A stretch of 64,000 nucleotides of DNA from Garcia nutans (taxonomy: Eukaryota; Streptophyta; Magnoliopsida; Malpighiales; Euphorbiaceae): NCBI GenBank assembly GCA_947685225.1, contig CANTUV010000026.1, forward strand, positions 58,985,501-59,049,500. Direction: 5' to 3'. A program made the position numbers and the translations under genes. Every line of letters begins with the position of its first letter. Position 1 is the stretch's first letter. Of the stretch, positions 1 to 12,326 are shown piece by piece. The notes below the pieces were generated by a model. That model searched no databases. It had not been told where the DNA came from and saw nothing but the letters and a program-made list of their open reading frames with translations.

Positions 1-1145
1 CAAAACAACAGGAATAGTATAGTTATACTTTCCCATTATCCATTTGAAGAAACAAGTACCAGATATGATCTGAACTTTACTAGATTAGTGATAGACTATC
101 CCCAGATTGGATTAGTTGAGTGGCAGTGGAATCTGACTTCAAAAGCATTTGATTAGCAGTTAGATTATTTAATTATTGTTATCTTTTCTCATGAGTTGAG
201 TACTTTAGCTTCAATTAATTGGCAGAAATATGTTTGCCTGTGCAAATGATGAAATTTTTGTTCTTTTGAAGTGCTTGTCTAGTTTACTAGATATGAATGT
301 CAAACTGGATGATTTTGGTTAATTATGTTACCTTGTAACATATTTTGCCATTTTCTTACAGTAAATGTGAAAACTGGATATAGATTTCATGATCACTTTA
401 GTTGATCACCAGTCTATTAATCAACAATTATAGGCTTAATGAGAATAAAAAAACATGAATATTTTTGAAGAATTCAATTGTACCAAGACCCTTCAAAATC
501 CATTATTTTATCCCAATATAGAGATTTTGATTGCAATTACACCCATGAATTAATTCTAGTTTGAAAAGGTTTCGGTACAATTACAATTATCTCTAAAGGT
601 TTTATTTTATTTTATTTTATTTTTTGTCATATTGCCACAAATCTAAATTTACAATCTAAATATCTTTTTGATTGCCATTTAGAATTCTATTTTAATTTAT
701 TAAAGTATTTGTTTATTTATTTTTTATTCTCTAATTTCCCTTCAGGTTGTCTGATTCTCAGTTAGGGTCTGCTTGTGGTTTTGTTCAACTGTGTAATTGG
801 AATCTAACTGAGAAATGCTTCTAAATTAATCTTTTAGCTATGGTTCTTAATCCGTTGTTTTCCCTATTGAATAAAGCAGAACAAGCAAAATGCGATTCTG
901 ATCCAACCTCCTGATTTCGTTTACTTTATTGGGCTTGGTTGATGACATTTCTTGTTTTTGTCTTGAGGTATTGAGAGGGCGTTGCATCCATATTACATGG
1001 AATCAAATTGCATAATTTAGGCTATTCATGTTATGTGTGTAGCTGATGCAAAACACCAGGATGAACTTTTTTCCCACAATTTCAACCATGGAGCGAATTT
1101 ATATAATACACTGAATGTTGCACATTAAATGTGATCTTCTGGCAG
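1..1145 (+). other. Intronic sequence upstream of the AT74H last exon
   Basis: No coding exon could be supported here. The stretch is T-rich and ends with a good acceptor at 1138-1145, so it is most likely intron of the phosphoglycerate-mutase-like gene. A short TTTTA run lies near 601-625. Confidence 0.5.
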
Positions 1146-1570
1146 GTTTTCTTGAATCTCTTTGGAGGGACATAGACATGAATAGGCTTCACCATGGCCA
1201 TTCTGATGACCTAAATCTTGTAATTGTATCACATGGGTTAACTTGTCGTGTATTCCTCATGAAATGGTTCAAGTGGACAGTTGAACAATTTGAGCATCTA
1301 AATAATCTTGATAACTGTGGGTATCGAGTGATGGAGTTTGGACCTGGTGGAGAATATAGCCTAGCGATCCATCACACGGATGAAGAAATGCAAGAACGGG
1401 GACTGTCCCCTAAAATGATTGCTGATCAGAAATGGCGAATCCATTCCAACAGAAGTGATTGGAATGACAACTGTCCCTGGTACTTTGAGACATTCTTTGA
1501 TCATCTAAACATCGATTCACATAAAGACAATGATGACAAACCAGACGATTCTTCAAGTACATGTGAATAG
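1146..1570 (+). CDS. Phosphoglycerate mutase-like protein (AT74H type), last exon
   Basis: This is the 3' terminal coding exon of a histidine-phosphatase-superfamily protein; earlier exons lie left of the window. It follows a TCTGGCAG acceptor and opens in phase 1 (the first two bases complete a codon), then reads FLESLWRDIDMNRLHH and ends at TAG 1568-1570. The segment LNLVIVSHGLTCRVFLMKW contains the second conserved His of the phosphatase core (the H of SHG); the RHG motif would be upstream. The C-terminal part (YSLAIHHTDEEM, then MIADQKWR) is typical of the plant AT74/AT74H subgroup of cytosolic-type PGM-like proteins, whose substrate is not well defined. No lesion is visible in this exon. 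Confidence 0.85.
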
Positions 1571-3320
1571 GCTACCCGGAAATTGGATTAGAAATTCTTT
1601 TGATTTTATCTACCAATTGTTTTGATTCATATTCACGGAAACTTTAGTTCTAATCAGTGAAACAGAGGCTACATTCTAAGATTTATATAGGTTGTAAGAT
1701 TTTGCTAGGAAACATTTGTTCTGAATTCTTATTTGACTGCTTGCAAAAAAGGTGGCATAGTTCAAATGTTGAAACTTGAAGCATTCAAGCATACTATTGC
1801 TGATCATGATGAATTTTGTGCATATTGTTATGTGGCTGTCGATTCAGATTCAAATCTTCATTATGAATGAATGATATGAATTCATAAGCTCCGAATGATA
1901 AAGTTATTTTTTTATAGCAAGTAAGCAACGAGGTTGCTGAGTAGATAATGTAAATCCATGTCTATGTAAACTAGTGCCTTGCCTGGCATGGTCATTTTGA
2001 TCTCCAATTCATGAATTACAAACTTAAATTTTACAGTAACTTCTTTATAACCGAGTTCAGCAAGCCTCATGGGCAGAGCTTTTATGTCAAGCACTATTGC
2101 TTTTATCGCTGAAGCCTTATCATCTGCTGGTTGTATCTTGTCCCATATCAGCTTTAATAATAGCTACGAAGCCATTTTTCTTTTCCTTTTCTTTTACTGT
2201 ATTATAGGATTCAACCTTAAAAATATTTTGTTTATTTTCAATTTGAAAACTCTCAGGTCAATTTATACAGCCTTTTTCTTAACGTGAATAATAATTTACT
2301 TATATATTAAACATTTTTCTAATTATATGAATTATTTTGTATTCAATAAGTGCATATATGATATATCAAAAATATATCTTTCACTTAATACATATATATT
2401 TTTAAGCAATACGTGATATAATATAGCGAAATATATTAAATATAAAAAAAAACTTCAAAAATAAAAAAAAAAAACAACAAATTTGACTGCTCATCCGCAT
2501 CATCCGCATGTTATATACACGCGAATTCAATTATTAGCAGCTTGTATCAATAGAAAATCAATGAACGGTCATATTTAATTTATTATTATTATTATTTTCA
2601 AATAACAGTTACCTAGCAGACTGGATACTGTGAACTTGAGAAAGACTGAGAGAAGAGGAGAGAACATGGCATGTGCTTAGATACTGTCAGCAACTGCCAA
2701 TATCTACTCCTCCACTGGCTGATTTCATTTCTAGCAATTTGTTTTTACTACCTAAAAGAAATAAAAGCAACAAATAGAATCATTAGAGCAAGCTTTATAC
2801 ATTAACCCAAAGCGTTTTATGAGTAGAGTTTTTCTTCTCATTCGCTCACTTTATCTTTCTTCTTTTACCATAACATCAAAAAAATCCACACCTAATTCCT
2901 ATAAATTAATCTCTTTTACACTTCCTAGGGATCTGGGTCTCCTTTACCTTCTCAAAAAATTCATAGGAGACATTGCTTTTGCACATACATTTCATGAAAA
3001 AGAGATTCCCCACCTAATTTAAGTGTTGCAGATGTTACTGTAACAGTCAATTTTTACGGTTAGACTCAGATCTTGAAATGGGTGCATTGTAAAATACTTC
3101 CATCATGGAGATAACTCTAGAATTATGTGTCAGTGTCTCAGATCTTGAAGTGGGAACTCCATTCTTTTGCTTCAAAAAGTTGGGTTTTGTTTCTTTTGAA
3201 CTGGACAATTGATCTATCTGGGTTCTTGGAGGGGTGGCTATTCGATTCTTGAAAATTGAATTTGAAGCTGAGCTGGGTTGTGGGTTTTCTTTCTTTTTTT
3301 GATAGTGGGAAACTACATCG
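1571..3320. other. Intergenic: 3' UTR, AT-rich spacer and DUF1068 promoter/5' UTR
   Basis: The first few hundred bases are probably the 3' UTR of the PGM-like gene. From about 2290 to 2600 the sequence is strongly A/T-rich with no recognisable element. From about 2600 to 3320 it is probably promoter and 5' UTR of the DUF1068 gene. Short ORFs at 1912-2287 and 2819-3022 show no recognisable protein features. Confidence 0.45.
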
Positions 3321-5576
3321 ATGGCTTATCCATCAGAGCATTTTGGGTTGTGTAGTAATGGCGCTTTAAGGATAGTTCTGGCTTTGCTGACTACATTCTT
3401 GATTGGGTACATGTTGAGACCCCAATTATACTCCAGGGAGAGTTCAGGGGCTCAAGCTTCATGTTCTTGTCATTGTGATTGCTCTTACACTGAAGATTTT
3501 GCCTTGTCCTTACCTTTAGGTCAGCTTTTACTCTGCTGTGAATGGTAATGTAGGTTAGTTATTGCATATTTGTGATCTTCATGCCTTAAATTACGTGCTG
3601 ATTTTGTAGACTTTGGAAAATGAGCATTCACTCCTCTTGACAGAGAATTAGATTGCAAATTTGATATTTCTTGTTACTATGGTCGAACTACCAGTAGCTT
3701 TCATTTATAACTTTTCAAGGGGAATCTGATATCATTCTTTATACTTGGGTAGTGTTATAAATGGATTACGTGCTGATGATTGTGCGCGGAAGGTAGAAAC
3801 TTTTTAAATTCCTAGTTCAATAGATGGCTAGAAATACAAGAAATCACCGAGAGGTATATTATTTTTCAACATTAAATTTTATTGTTATTTATTGGATTGT
3901 AGTGAAAGCCTTGGCTTTTGTCATGGTAAGAGTAAATTCAAATATTGTCATGGTAGATTTTTCCTGCCACTTCCGTGAAACACCACCATATTGACTTAAA
4001 CCATATTTCTGATGGAGTTCAGTTGGCCGTATCTACCTAGGAAAACCATGGTCCGGTTAGAGCTGAATTAGTCAAAGAACGACTTTCCTGGTAGATTGCT
4101 TTGATCAAATTGGCTGGAAGGGAGAAGGAATTCCTTTTGGTACATTGAAATACAAGTTGTAGTTTAAATGGTTGTTTGAATTTATCTTTCAATCTATTTG
4201 ATAATGTCAGTAAAATTCTTGATAGAGTTGCTAGTTTCTGGTTAAAAAAAAGGTGTCTTTTTGTGCCACTGCTGGAATAGCTACAGTGAGAAATGAAAGT
4301 CTGCAGAGTTTTGCTCTGCAATGATAGTATCACAATTGCTGTTAAGCAATACAACCCTTTGAATACTGATTACATAGTTATGATGATACTAGAGCTACCT
4401 TTTAATCAGGGATTGCTGGGAAAAAATGCTGTTCAAGACATTCATAACGGGAAAAAACATTTTAGGACAGGATTAGACCTCTGCTTATACAACATGAAAT
4501 TTTTGGAACAGTAATTAATCCTGTGCAAGTTGAGGCATCAGGGGCATAGGTGAACTTTTATTAATCTTGTACACCAACTTCACTATCCGTTCAGTTTCAT
4601 CTGTTAGTTACAGCATTTCATTTCACGGTTTTGTCCTTTAAAGGTTACTTTCTTTCCACTGATTTTGTCTTGACTTTCTCATATCTATTGTTCTGCAGAA
4701 TTTATCAACAGCTCATATGTAGGTCAGTTCAGTGTAGACTCTACCGGATATAATCTTTCACTTTTGCCATTAGAATTGTTGTTATCTGTCCATGTTAATT
4801 CGTTGAACAGTTCCAGAAGTAGGAAGTTGGAACTTGTATATATATTTTCTTTGCTCTTATTTCATTTTTAATTGTCTAGGATAATTCATGTATGGTCAAT
4901 GGTCTTCCATCCATCATTTTACAACATTCTTTTTTGGGTCTTTTGAATTGTTGTTGAAATTAACATTGCTGGTGATATTGGTTGCTTTTGTATAGTGTAT
5001 TGTCCTGAAACTGAGGAATTTAAATTACAATAAACATTAGAAGTGTCTTGCAAGGCATGTATTGGTTAATGGTTGGTACTAATAGAAGAAAATAGGATTT
5101 AATTGGAAGAAATGTTCATATTATTGGACGCATGCCTTCTCTTGACCTCCATGGCATTTCTGTCAATAAAAGCTTACCACATTACTTTAGGAAAGAAAAA
5201 ATATAGATTGTTTTTTTTATCCTCAAGGTAATTGTCTTTTATTTTCAATTGATTCTTTCCTGTATTTGCAGAGTGTAGCAATCATGATCCAGAAATACAT
5301 GAAGAAATGGAGAAGGATATTGTAGCTTTACTATCAGAGGAAATTGCTTTGCAGAGAAGAGTGGCTAACGAGTCCTTGGAGCATACCAGAGCATTACTAA
5401 TGGATGCTAGGACAACCTCCTTACACTATCAGAGGGAAGCAGAAAAATGCAATGTACAAACTGAAACTTGTGAAGAAGCAAGAGAGAGGGCTGAAGCAGA
5501 ACTAGTAGAGGAGTATAAGCTTGGAGCATTATGGGAACAACGAGCTCGAGAACTAGGATGGGAAGTAGATACATGA
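3321..5576 (+). CDS. DUF1068 family membrane protein
   Basis: Three exons join in phase: 3321-3519, 4699-4722 (24 nt) and 5272-5576, giving 175 residues. The N-terminus has one hydrophobic segment (about residues 15-32), then a Cys-rich patch (CSCHCDC). The third exon reads CSNHDPEIHEEMEKD followed by a helical region rich in Glu, Arg and Gln and ending near TCEEARERAEAEL and WEQRARELGW. This arrangement (TM segment, CxCxC patch, acidic coiled coil, TCEEAREKAE, WE-RARxxGW) is the hallmark of plant DUF1068 proteins, which have no settled biochemical function and probably sit in an endomembrane with the coiled coil exposed. The ATG at 3321 was chosen because it starts the conserved hydrophobic N-terminus. 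No lesions were seen. Confidence 0.88.
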
Positions 5577-6366
5577 CATGAGTATGGATACTAGCATTAT
5601 TCTTTATAAATTTTCCAATGCAAAATAGCTTGTGTCACTATGGCTTGCAACTCTCCTGTCAATACTGAAATCAATTTTCACTTTTTCAATTACTTTTAGG
5701 CTGCCATTAATGTAAAGGAAATTAAATCAATGAAATGGTTCTGTAGTTTTTATTTTGTTGGTTAAAATCCATATTTTCTTTCTTTTAGTTTTAAGGGAAC
5801 CAGTGAAGTCATGCAGGCTATCAATTGGCCAGGAAATTGAAAACATATTTCTATATTTCTATTGTGGCTGACAATTTGAAAATATTTTCTTTTTGATTTT
5901 TGCCTCGAGGATATTCATAATTCAATTCTGCAACTAGGACCTTGTTGCTAAAAATTGCCTGTAATCACAATCTTTCCTCGAATCACGTTGTGGTTCGATT
6001 TCAACTAGTTGCAGATAAAGCTAGCACCAACTAATTCTCACCTAGATTTATTCAGAATTTTAGAATTTAATACTGCCAAAACGACTTCTAAATTTAATAG
6101 CAGTGACTATTGGAGGAAATTGTTTAAAAATTTATTCAGCAAAATAGTTGAATTTTGAAACCTGGAAATGCTAGCAACCCATCACAATTCCATTACCATT
6201 GGAATAAGAGAGAAACAAAAGGGAAATCCTCCATGTCAATATTTGAAAGGAAACCTCAACTATATCTCAGAACTGCAATGTGGCGCTGAAAAACTGTGAT
6301 TTATATGTAGATCAATTGTGAACCGTTTTGAAGTTGTTAATCCACTTGAAAATTAAAGCTGCTTCA
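5577..6366. other. Intergenic between convergent DUF1068 gene and GSH2
   Basis: This holds the 3' UTRs of two convergent genes and AT-rich spacer. No other feature could be supported. Confidence 0.5.
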
Positions 6367-9300
6367 TCAACTCAAGTATATGCTATCCAAGACTGCAAAT
6401 CCAGCTGCAACTCCACCTTCATTTGATGATGATACCTTTGTCCGCATCAAGTATCCACTTTGGTCATTTATAATCAATCTGTCTTTGTTCCTGTTCATTT
6501 CAATCCAAGAATGCCATAAAAGAAATAGAATCATTCATATTGGCCATTAATTTATATGATAATTTTTAACCCCTCTAAATAACTGACCAGCATTTCACTA
6601 GATATACAGCTTCAATTAATATGTTTTCGTAAACAAGTTATACCTCAAGTAAGCACCGTATATTCCAAGTTCTGATACTGCATGATCTTTATAACAAATG
6701 CCATCTCGCACCAAAATCGCGGGGCAAATAGCTGGAAAAATTCGTTGCATGAGGATGTAAGCAGCATCTTCTTCATTCCCTTCTCTTTGTAATCTAAGAA
6801 GGTTTTCCTTCACGTCATTACCATAGATATTGTTCCCTGAAATGAATGATGACTACTTCTCTGTAAACATAACAAAACAACAATAACAATCAGGAAAAGA
6901 ACAAATATCCAAGTGAAGTCCAGAAATAAAAAGACCTCCGCCTTCTCTTTGTGGCTTCATCACAAAAAGCTCAGGCCTTTCAATGGCTTTTTTGACAATA
7001 TCCAAGTCATCCAAACTCCACAAACCAGCAAAGCATTTCTGCAGCTTGGCAATGTCCTCCTTGTTATCGAGAAATCTGCAAGAAACTGCTCCTATTAGAC
7101 CATTACAATACTTTATTTTGGTTCACTGCAAAAACCAGTACCAGTATGATTTGGCCACATAGGAAGTGTTCATTATAAAAAATTCATTACCTTTCAAGCA
7201 CGTTAGGTTTTGCAAGTTCTTGTTGAATCTTCTTGGCGCCTGCCAAGTGGTAAGAAATTGATGGACACTTTATGGCCAATGACTGCTCCAAGAGCAGCCT
7301 AGCTCTCCATTCCTAGAAATAGAACAAGAATGAGCAGCAGAACACCATAAATTGAGATCATATTCAGTGCAAAGAAACATCATAAGCAGAGATGGACTGA
7401 AGACGATATTTGAAAGAAGATAGTATCTTCACGCATAAAATGATATCATGAAGTAAAAAGCATCTGGCAAAATCTCAAATGAAAAAGGTAGCTGAAGGAA
7501 ACTATCCAATTCATTTAATTATGTTCGACTGCATTTGTTCTGAGGTCACCAAGTTTCATGTACCCTCACCCCTTGCCCAGCATATCCTTCTCACCCACCA
7601 AATAAGTTCTGGCACTGAAAATCATTTTCCTTTTTTGGAGCAGAAACAGGTAAAGGAATTGGAACAAAACACTCACTGCATCTGAAGGAAAATCAGTAGG
7701 TGCATATCCAACTCTAAAATAAACCACTGCAATTGCTTGGCGGCCTCTGCAAGTGTATATCTTTCATATACCAAACCAGAAAATAGAGCAAGGTAAAACC
7801 ACAAATCTAAAGAGGAGAAACTAAATATCCAATGCAGGAAGCTACATACACAAGGAGTGTTCCATCCGGCAGAAGTTCCCCTTCTTTATCAATTTCTGCC
7901 AATGTTTTCCGAATAGCTGTTACATTATGTGTGTGATGAAGCTAAGGAAGAAAATTTCTAAAGAACCATGGAAAAATTTCTGCCTAAAATAAATATCTGG
8001 AAATAGATTTCTGAAAAATGACATGCCATGTTCATGTTTCAATAGCCAATTGATTTGGGATGTGATGAAAAATGATCAGTCTTTTAACATTATAATGCAT
8101 AAAAAACTTGTCTTGATGATCCTATTTCTAATCACATCTCAAAGAATATACAGGTCCTGAAACAAGAGCCTATTTTTTATATGAAAAGGATATTTTTCAT
8201 TCAATACAGCACAAAGCCAATGTTGATCATACATATTGCGCTCGTCAGGCTGAACAACAACCATAATTACAGCCCTGCACAAGTGTATCAAGAATAATCA
8301 ATCATCATGACCCTGTTCTCAAAAGAGAAAAAAAAAAAGAACAAAACAGCGAGATTAGCTGCAGAAAAGAAATGAATGATTTGTAACACCTGGGGTTGTT
8401 ATACTCAGCCCAAGCTTTAGCCAGAGCCTCTGCAAACTTTTTGGCAGCAGGGTTGCTTGGTATTCTTTTGGAATCTAATCCAAGGTGTTCCCCATAATGC
8501 TTGAGCAAGCTCCTGCAGAAATGAACAGCTAGGGTTATGATCATTTTTTGCTCACTTTTTGTCATTATTGCATCACAATATATCAACTTTATATTTCTTC
8601 CAGGGGGATTATCATATATAATTTTTTTATCTTTTCTGTTAAAATGAGTTTCCAACCAAAAATATTTTCAGATTATCAAAAGCATGCAATAAAATTACAA
8701 GTTAGGTCACCTGGACACTTCAAAATCTGCAAAGAATGTTTTTCTAATTCAGCAAACTCTAAACAGCAGCTCTATTACGTATTAGACTTACATTTGATCC
8801 CGCAACAGTGAACTCTGTAACTCAATAAAACAAGGAGATAAAAAATAACATGTCTATGCCTGTTCGCTGCTTGCTTCCATGTGTGAACCATGTAGCCATT
8901 CAAACCAGTAACCCAATATTAAAATGCTCACCAAAAACAAAGAACATTTTAAATGTCCTTTACAAAAGAAAAAGATTCTAAAGGCAAATTTGAGTGAAAC
9001 AGCCTGTAACTAAGCACACAGCAGAAAATTACAAGTCAATGTAAGTTTCTTAACCTGTGAAGCTCACTGGCAAGACAACTTAGGCCAGGGAATGAAGAGG
9101 AAATTGTATTTAGCTCTATTTGGAGGAGTGCTTTAGTTTGTTCATCAAGCATGTAATCTGAGCGATGTAAACCCAAGCGTATTTCCTGTAATAATAGGCA
9201 ACAACAATAGCATCTTTCCAACCAAATAATCAGTTTGTTCCCCTTTACAGCCAAAAACTACATAAGTGAACAAAATAAAATATATGAAATAGGTCCAATA

Positions 9301-10957
9301 CAATTATATGATATACAATTACCTCTGTTTTGTTCATTTCTAGCATCTTGGAATGAATATCTAAAAGTCTAGATGTGAAAACATCGACCTTCTTTGTTCT
9401 GCAGTGTCAAGAATATAAATAGATATGAATTTACAACTACTCTAACTTATTTAGTGAATATAGACAATTAGCAAAAACAGAAAGCAGATCAAGAAGTATT
9501 GAAGCTGGAAAAACACAGGAACAAATAACAAATATAAAAGGAATATTTACAAATGATCTGAGCTCCACTTTGGCCAGATCAGAAAAGAGTGGCATAAATT
9601 CTGAAACTGATCTGCTAAAAGCTTCAGGGGATAAAGAACAGCAAGACTAAACAGGAAAGAAGAATGAAGATGCTCTTGGTATCTACGAGATCATTAAAGC
9701 TTTCATTACGCACAACTTTTCCAACAAAGCTAACTCCCAAAATTGAACATCATCAATATTGAAGCTAACATACAGATTTTAATTTTTCAAGAATGGTTCC
9801 AGCTCAAAAATGATTAATAAAACAGTGCCAGCTCTGAAGTCACTAAAACAGTATGCAAATAATTAAAGGCAACACCACTGAGGTGCTAAAGAAACATGCA
9901 GCTGCCCTTGGTCCAATCAATGATATCCTAGAAGGTTGAACTATGATACTTATTTTTCTACTGAACAAAGTAGGCGACCATCCAACAAAAAGTAATAATG
10001 AACAGTACCTGGATAATGAATTCTGCAGAAATTTTCCATCCAAACTCACACGATCAACAAGTTCATTGAATATTGGGGAAATCTCGCATGCTAACTTCCA
10101 CTGACTTTCTGGGAATGCTATGGGCAGCAATGCAAATGGAGCATGTACTAGGCCCACACCAGGTACTGTTCCTGATCTCTACAAATGTAAATAGCCCCGT
10201 CATTCCTATCTTATATTACACAGACCACTACGATCTTATTTCGATGCATGATTAAGCGAAATTGGGATGAAAAAAAAATTTGAAACTTTTGGTCTTGGCG
10301 ATAGAGAGGAAAACAAGATGAAAGTAATTCTCCCTTTCGATCACTGTTTCTGTTAACCATCATGAACAAATTAATCTAGGTTTAAAAGAATATTAACCAG
10401 TCAAACAATAATAAACAATGACAAAACCCATCAACCATCTTGTATCAATAAAAGAGTCAACCGCTAAAAAAAAGGGCATAAAAAGAAAAACAAATTATAT
10501 GTCTTTGTAGAATATGGATTTCATTTCAGAAAAAAAGTGGGAACCTTTATACACGGACCTTGACACTTTTGTCGCCAACAACAAGGCCATTGAGAGAGCA
10601 CCAAACAAGAGCATCATAAACCATCTTTTGAACCAATTCTTCATCAATGCTGTGAAAATCAAACATGGGTTTTAAAGCACTACCTTCTTGAGTCTCCTCG
10701 AGCCTAACTTTGGCACACCTCAAAGGCACAATCTTTGAAAATGAACAAGGAGAATTAGGTGAATGGTGATGCAGGGACATAAAATTGTAAGTGGGTTTTT
10801 GAAGATGAATATCAATAGTGGGAAAGAAAATTGAGTTCGAATTTGGTTTTGGTTTTGACTTGCAAGGAAAACGATAACAATAATAAGTGATAAAAGTGGG
10901 GGGAGAGAGGCAGAGAGAAGAGGAATGGGCGCCCATTTTGACTATTCTCTTCTGCAA
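6367..10957 (-). CDS. GSH2: Glutathione synthetase, plastid/cytosol type
   Basis: Ligates gamma-glutamylcysteine and glycine with ATP, the second step of glutathione synthesis. Twelve exons (high to low): 10957-10559, 10178-10009, 9398-9323, 9185-9055, 8512-8390, 8274-8194, 7930-7850, 7746-7677, 7312-7191, 7075-6936, 6836-6644, 6490-6367. Every junction keeps phase, giving 569 residues. Residues 1 to about 90 look like a transit peptide; an alternative ATG is at 10939. Landmarks: FNELVDRVSLDGKF, EIRLGLHRSDYMLDEQTK, RNMYDQHW, the glycine-rich ATP loop MKPQREGGGNN (about residues 456-466), and the C-terminus GGVAAGFAVLDSIYL that forms part of the substrate-binding alanine-rich loop. The exon 6/7 intron is AT-AC, U12 type; without that model the protein cannot be joined. 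The exon 1 donor (AAG then GTCCGT) is weak. The copy looks functional. Confidence 0.93.
7931..8193 (-). other. U12-type AT-AC intron in GSH2
   Basis: On the minus strand, exon 6 ends ATGAAAA at 8194 and the intron begins ATATCCTTTT, the consensus 5' splice site of minor-spliceosome AT-AC introns. It ends CACAC at 7931. A branch-like motif TTCCTTAGC (7949-7941) lies 10 nt before the end, at the normal U12 distance, and matches TTCCTTRAY except at one position. Joining at this point gives NEKHNVTAIRKT, which aligns without gap to other plant GSH2 proteins as I recall them. No GT donor is available in the right place. Confidence 0.85.
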
Positions 10958-11772
10958 ACGAAAAAGGATATTATAAAGATTCTAAACAAAGGCCACAGAT
11001 GCATCTTTTCTTTTTTATTGTGTTGGATTTCTTTATGAATTATGACAGCAACATAGTTTCGATTTTGGTTTTGTTGTCATCTAACTGACAATGACCAGTT
11101 AGGCTATTTAGCAGTTGTATCTCTTTTTTTAATTAGGAATATTTTTACTATTATTAAAGACTATAATTATGATGTATCCCTCTATGATTTTGGGTTTGAT
11201 GCAATCTCTGGAAGAAATCATTAAAATTTAATTAAATATTTATTCCAACAGAAAAGAAACACTAAAAGTGAAATCAGAGTTATGCGCTTCGGATCCACAC
11301 AATATTAGCAATTAAGCTGAGTTTAATAGTGTTCTTAAAACTGCTGTTAAAAGGAAAAAAATTATTTTTAATATATTATTTGAATTTGATTACGATATCC
11401 ATTCAATATTATCATTTATTATTAAAATATTTTAATTTGTTATAATAGGAAAAGAGATTTTGATGTTATAAAATTATCTGGGAATATTATAAATTTATAA
11501 AGCAAATCTGAGGAGAAATTAAAATAAGTGCAGTAATATTAAAGGAAATCAGGCAACAAAATATTATGAATTAATTAAGATATTCAAAGATGATAAGAAA
11601 AGTATAAAGTCTTGAATAATTTGAATTTTTATTTACTAAAATTTAAGAATAATATGGTGACTATAAAATCCACCATCATAGAGCATCACATATTTCAAAA
11701 ATAAGGTTAGCGATATTACATCAAGAACAATGTATAGTATTAAAGAGCCTGAAGATTGACCCTACACTTCAC
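10958..11772. other. GSH2 upstream region and AT-rich spacer
   Basis: Immediately upstream of the GSH2 start on the minus strand, so it should hold its promoter and 5' UTR. From about 11100 it is A/T-rich with no recognisable gene or repeat. Confidence 0.4.
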
Positions 11773-12326
11773 TTATTCCTCACTAGCACCATTGACAAAA
11801 GAATATGATTTTTCACCTGAAATGGAAGCCATCTTGAGAATTGATCTCAAAGTTTTAGGCTCATCTTCCTTTTTTTCAATAGAAGCCAAATTTTCTTTTG
11901 ATTTCTTCCTTCTTATTTTCTTCTTACTTGTATCTATTTCCTCCACTTTCTCATTTATGCTAACAACTTTCTTTGGAGGTTTTGCTTCAAGCAATGGCAA
12001 TGGTGCTTCCTGTTCTTGACTAACATCAACATGGGTCTCAAGTTTTTCTCCTCCAATGAAATCCGTATCATTTTCTGGAACTTGATGGAGTTCCTTGTCA
12101 TCTTTCCTGAGACCGCTGGTAGAAGAGGTTCTTGGAAGATCTGATTTTTTATCTTATCACATGGTGTTTCTTCTTGAATCCTGTTCTGTAATTTGGCTAA
12201 ATTTTTATGCGAAGTCCGGCCTAAAATGACAGTCTTGAGGGCATGTATTGCTAGGACTTTTGTGAAGAAGTTGTAGAGCCTGTCACAGATGCCAAGGGTT
12301 TGAAATTGGTCCCCTCTTTGATTCAT
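11773..12326 (-). pseudogene. Small Lys/Glu-rich hypothetical protein gene with a frameshift
   Basis: Unrecognised. Two open segments in different frames join into a plausible protein of about 184 residues. The upstream part starts MNQRGDQFQTLGICDRLYNF (12326) and runs to CDKIK. The downstream part runs from SDLPRTSSTSG through a basic stretch (TSKKKIRRKKSKEN) to ASISGEKSYSFVNGASEE and a stop at 11773. The frame changes at a run of six T on the + strand (12145-12150); a seventh would restore one open frame. So this is either a true one-base lesion or a base-calling error in a homopolymer. No membrane segment or catalytic motif is visible; the tail looks like a disordered, possibly nuclear, protein. 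It lies between GSH2 and the remnant last exon of the Tim44-like gene. Confidence 0.45.

Noticed and set aside
1912..2287. Small ORFs on both strands downstream of the PGM-like gene
   Set aside because: No conserved motif, and they sit in low-complexity 3' flanking DNA.
7850..8274. GSH2 as a pseudogene because exon 6 lacks a GT donor
   Set aside because: An AT-AC U12 intron explains the junction and gives a gap-free protein; all other eleven exons are intact.
9541..9660. An extra GSH2 exon encoding a readable segment near 9560-9620
   Set aside because: It can be read in frame but does not match the family; the exon at 9323-9398 (TKKVDVFTSRLLDIHSKMLE) fits the conserved sequence and phase.
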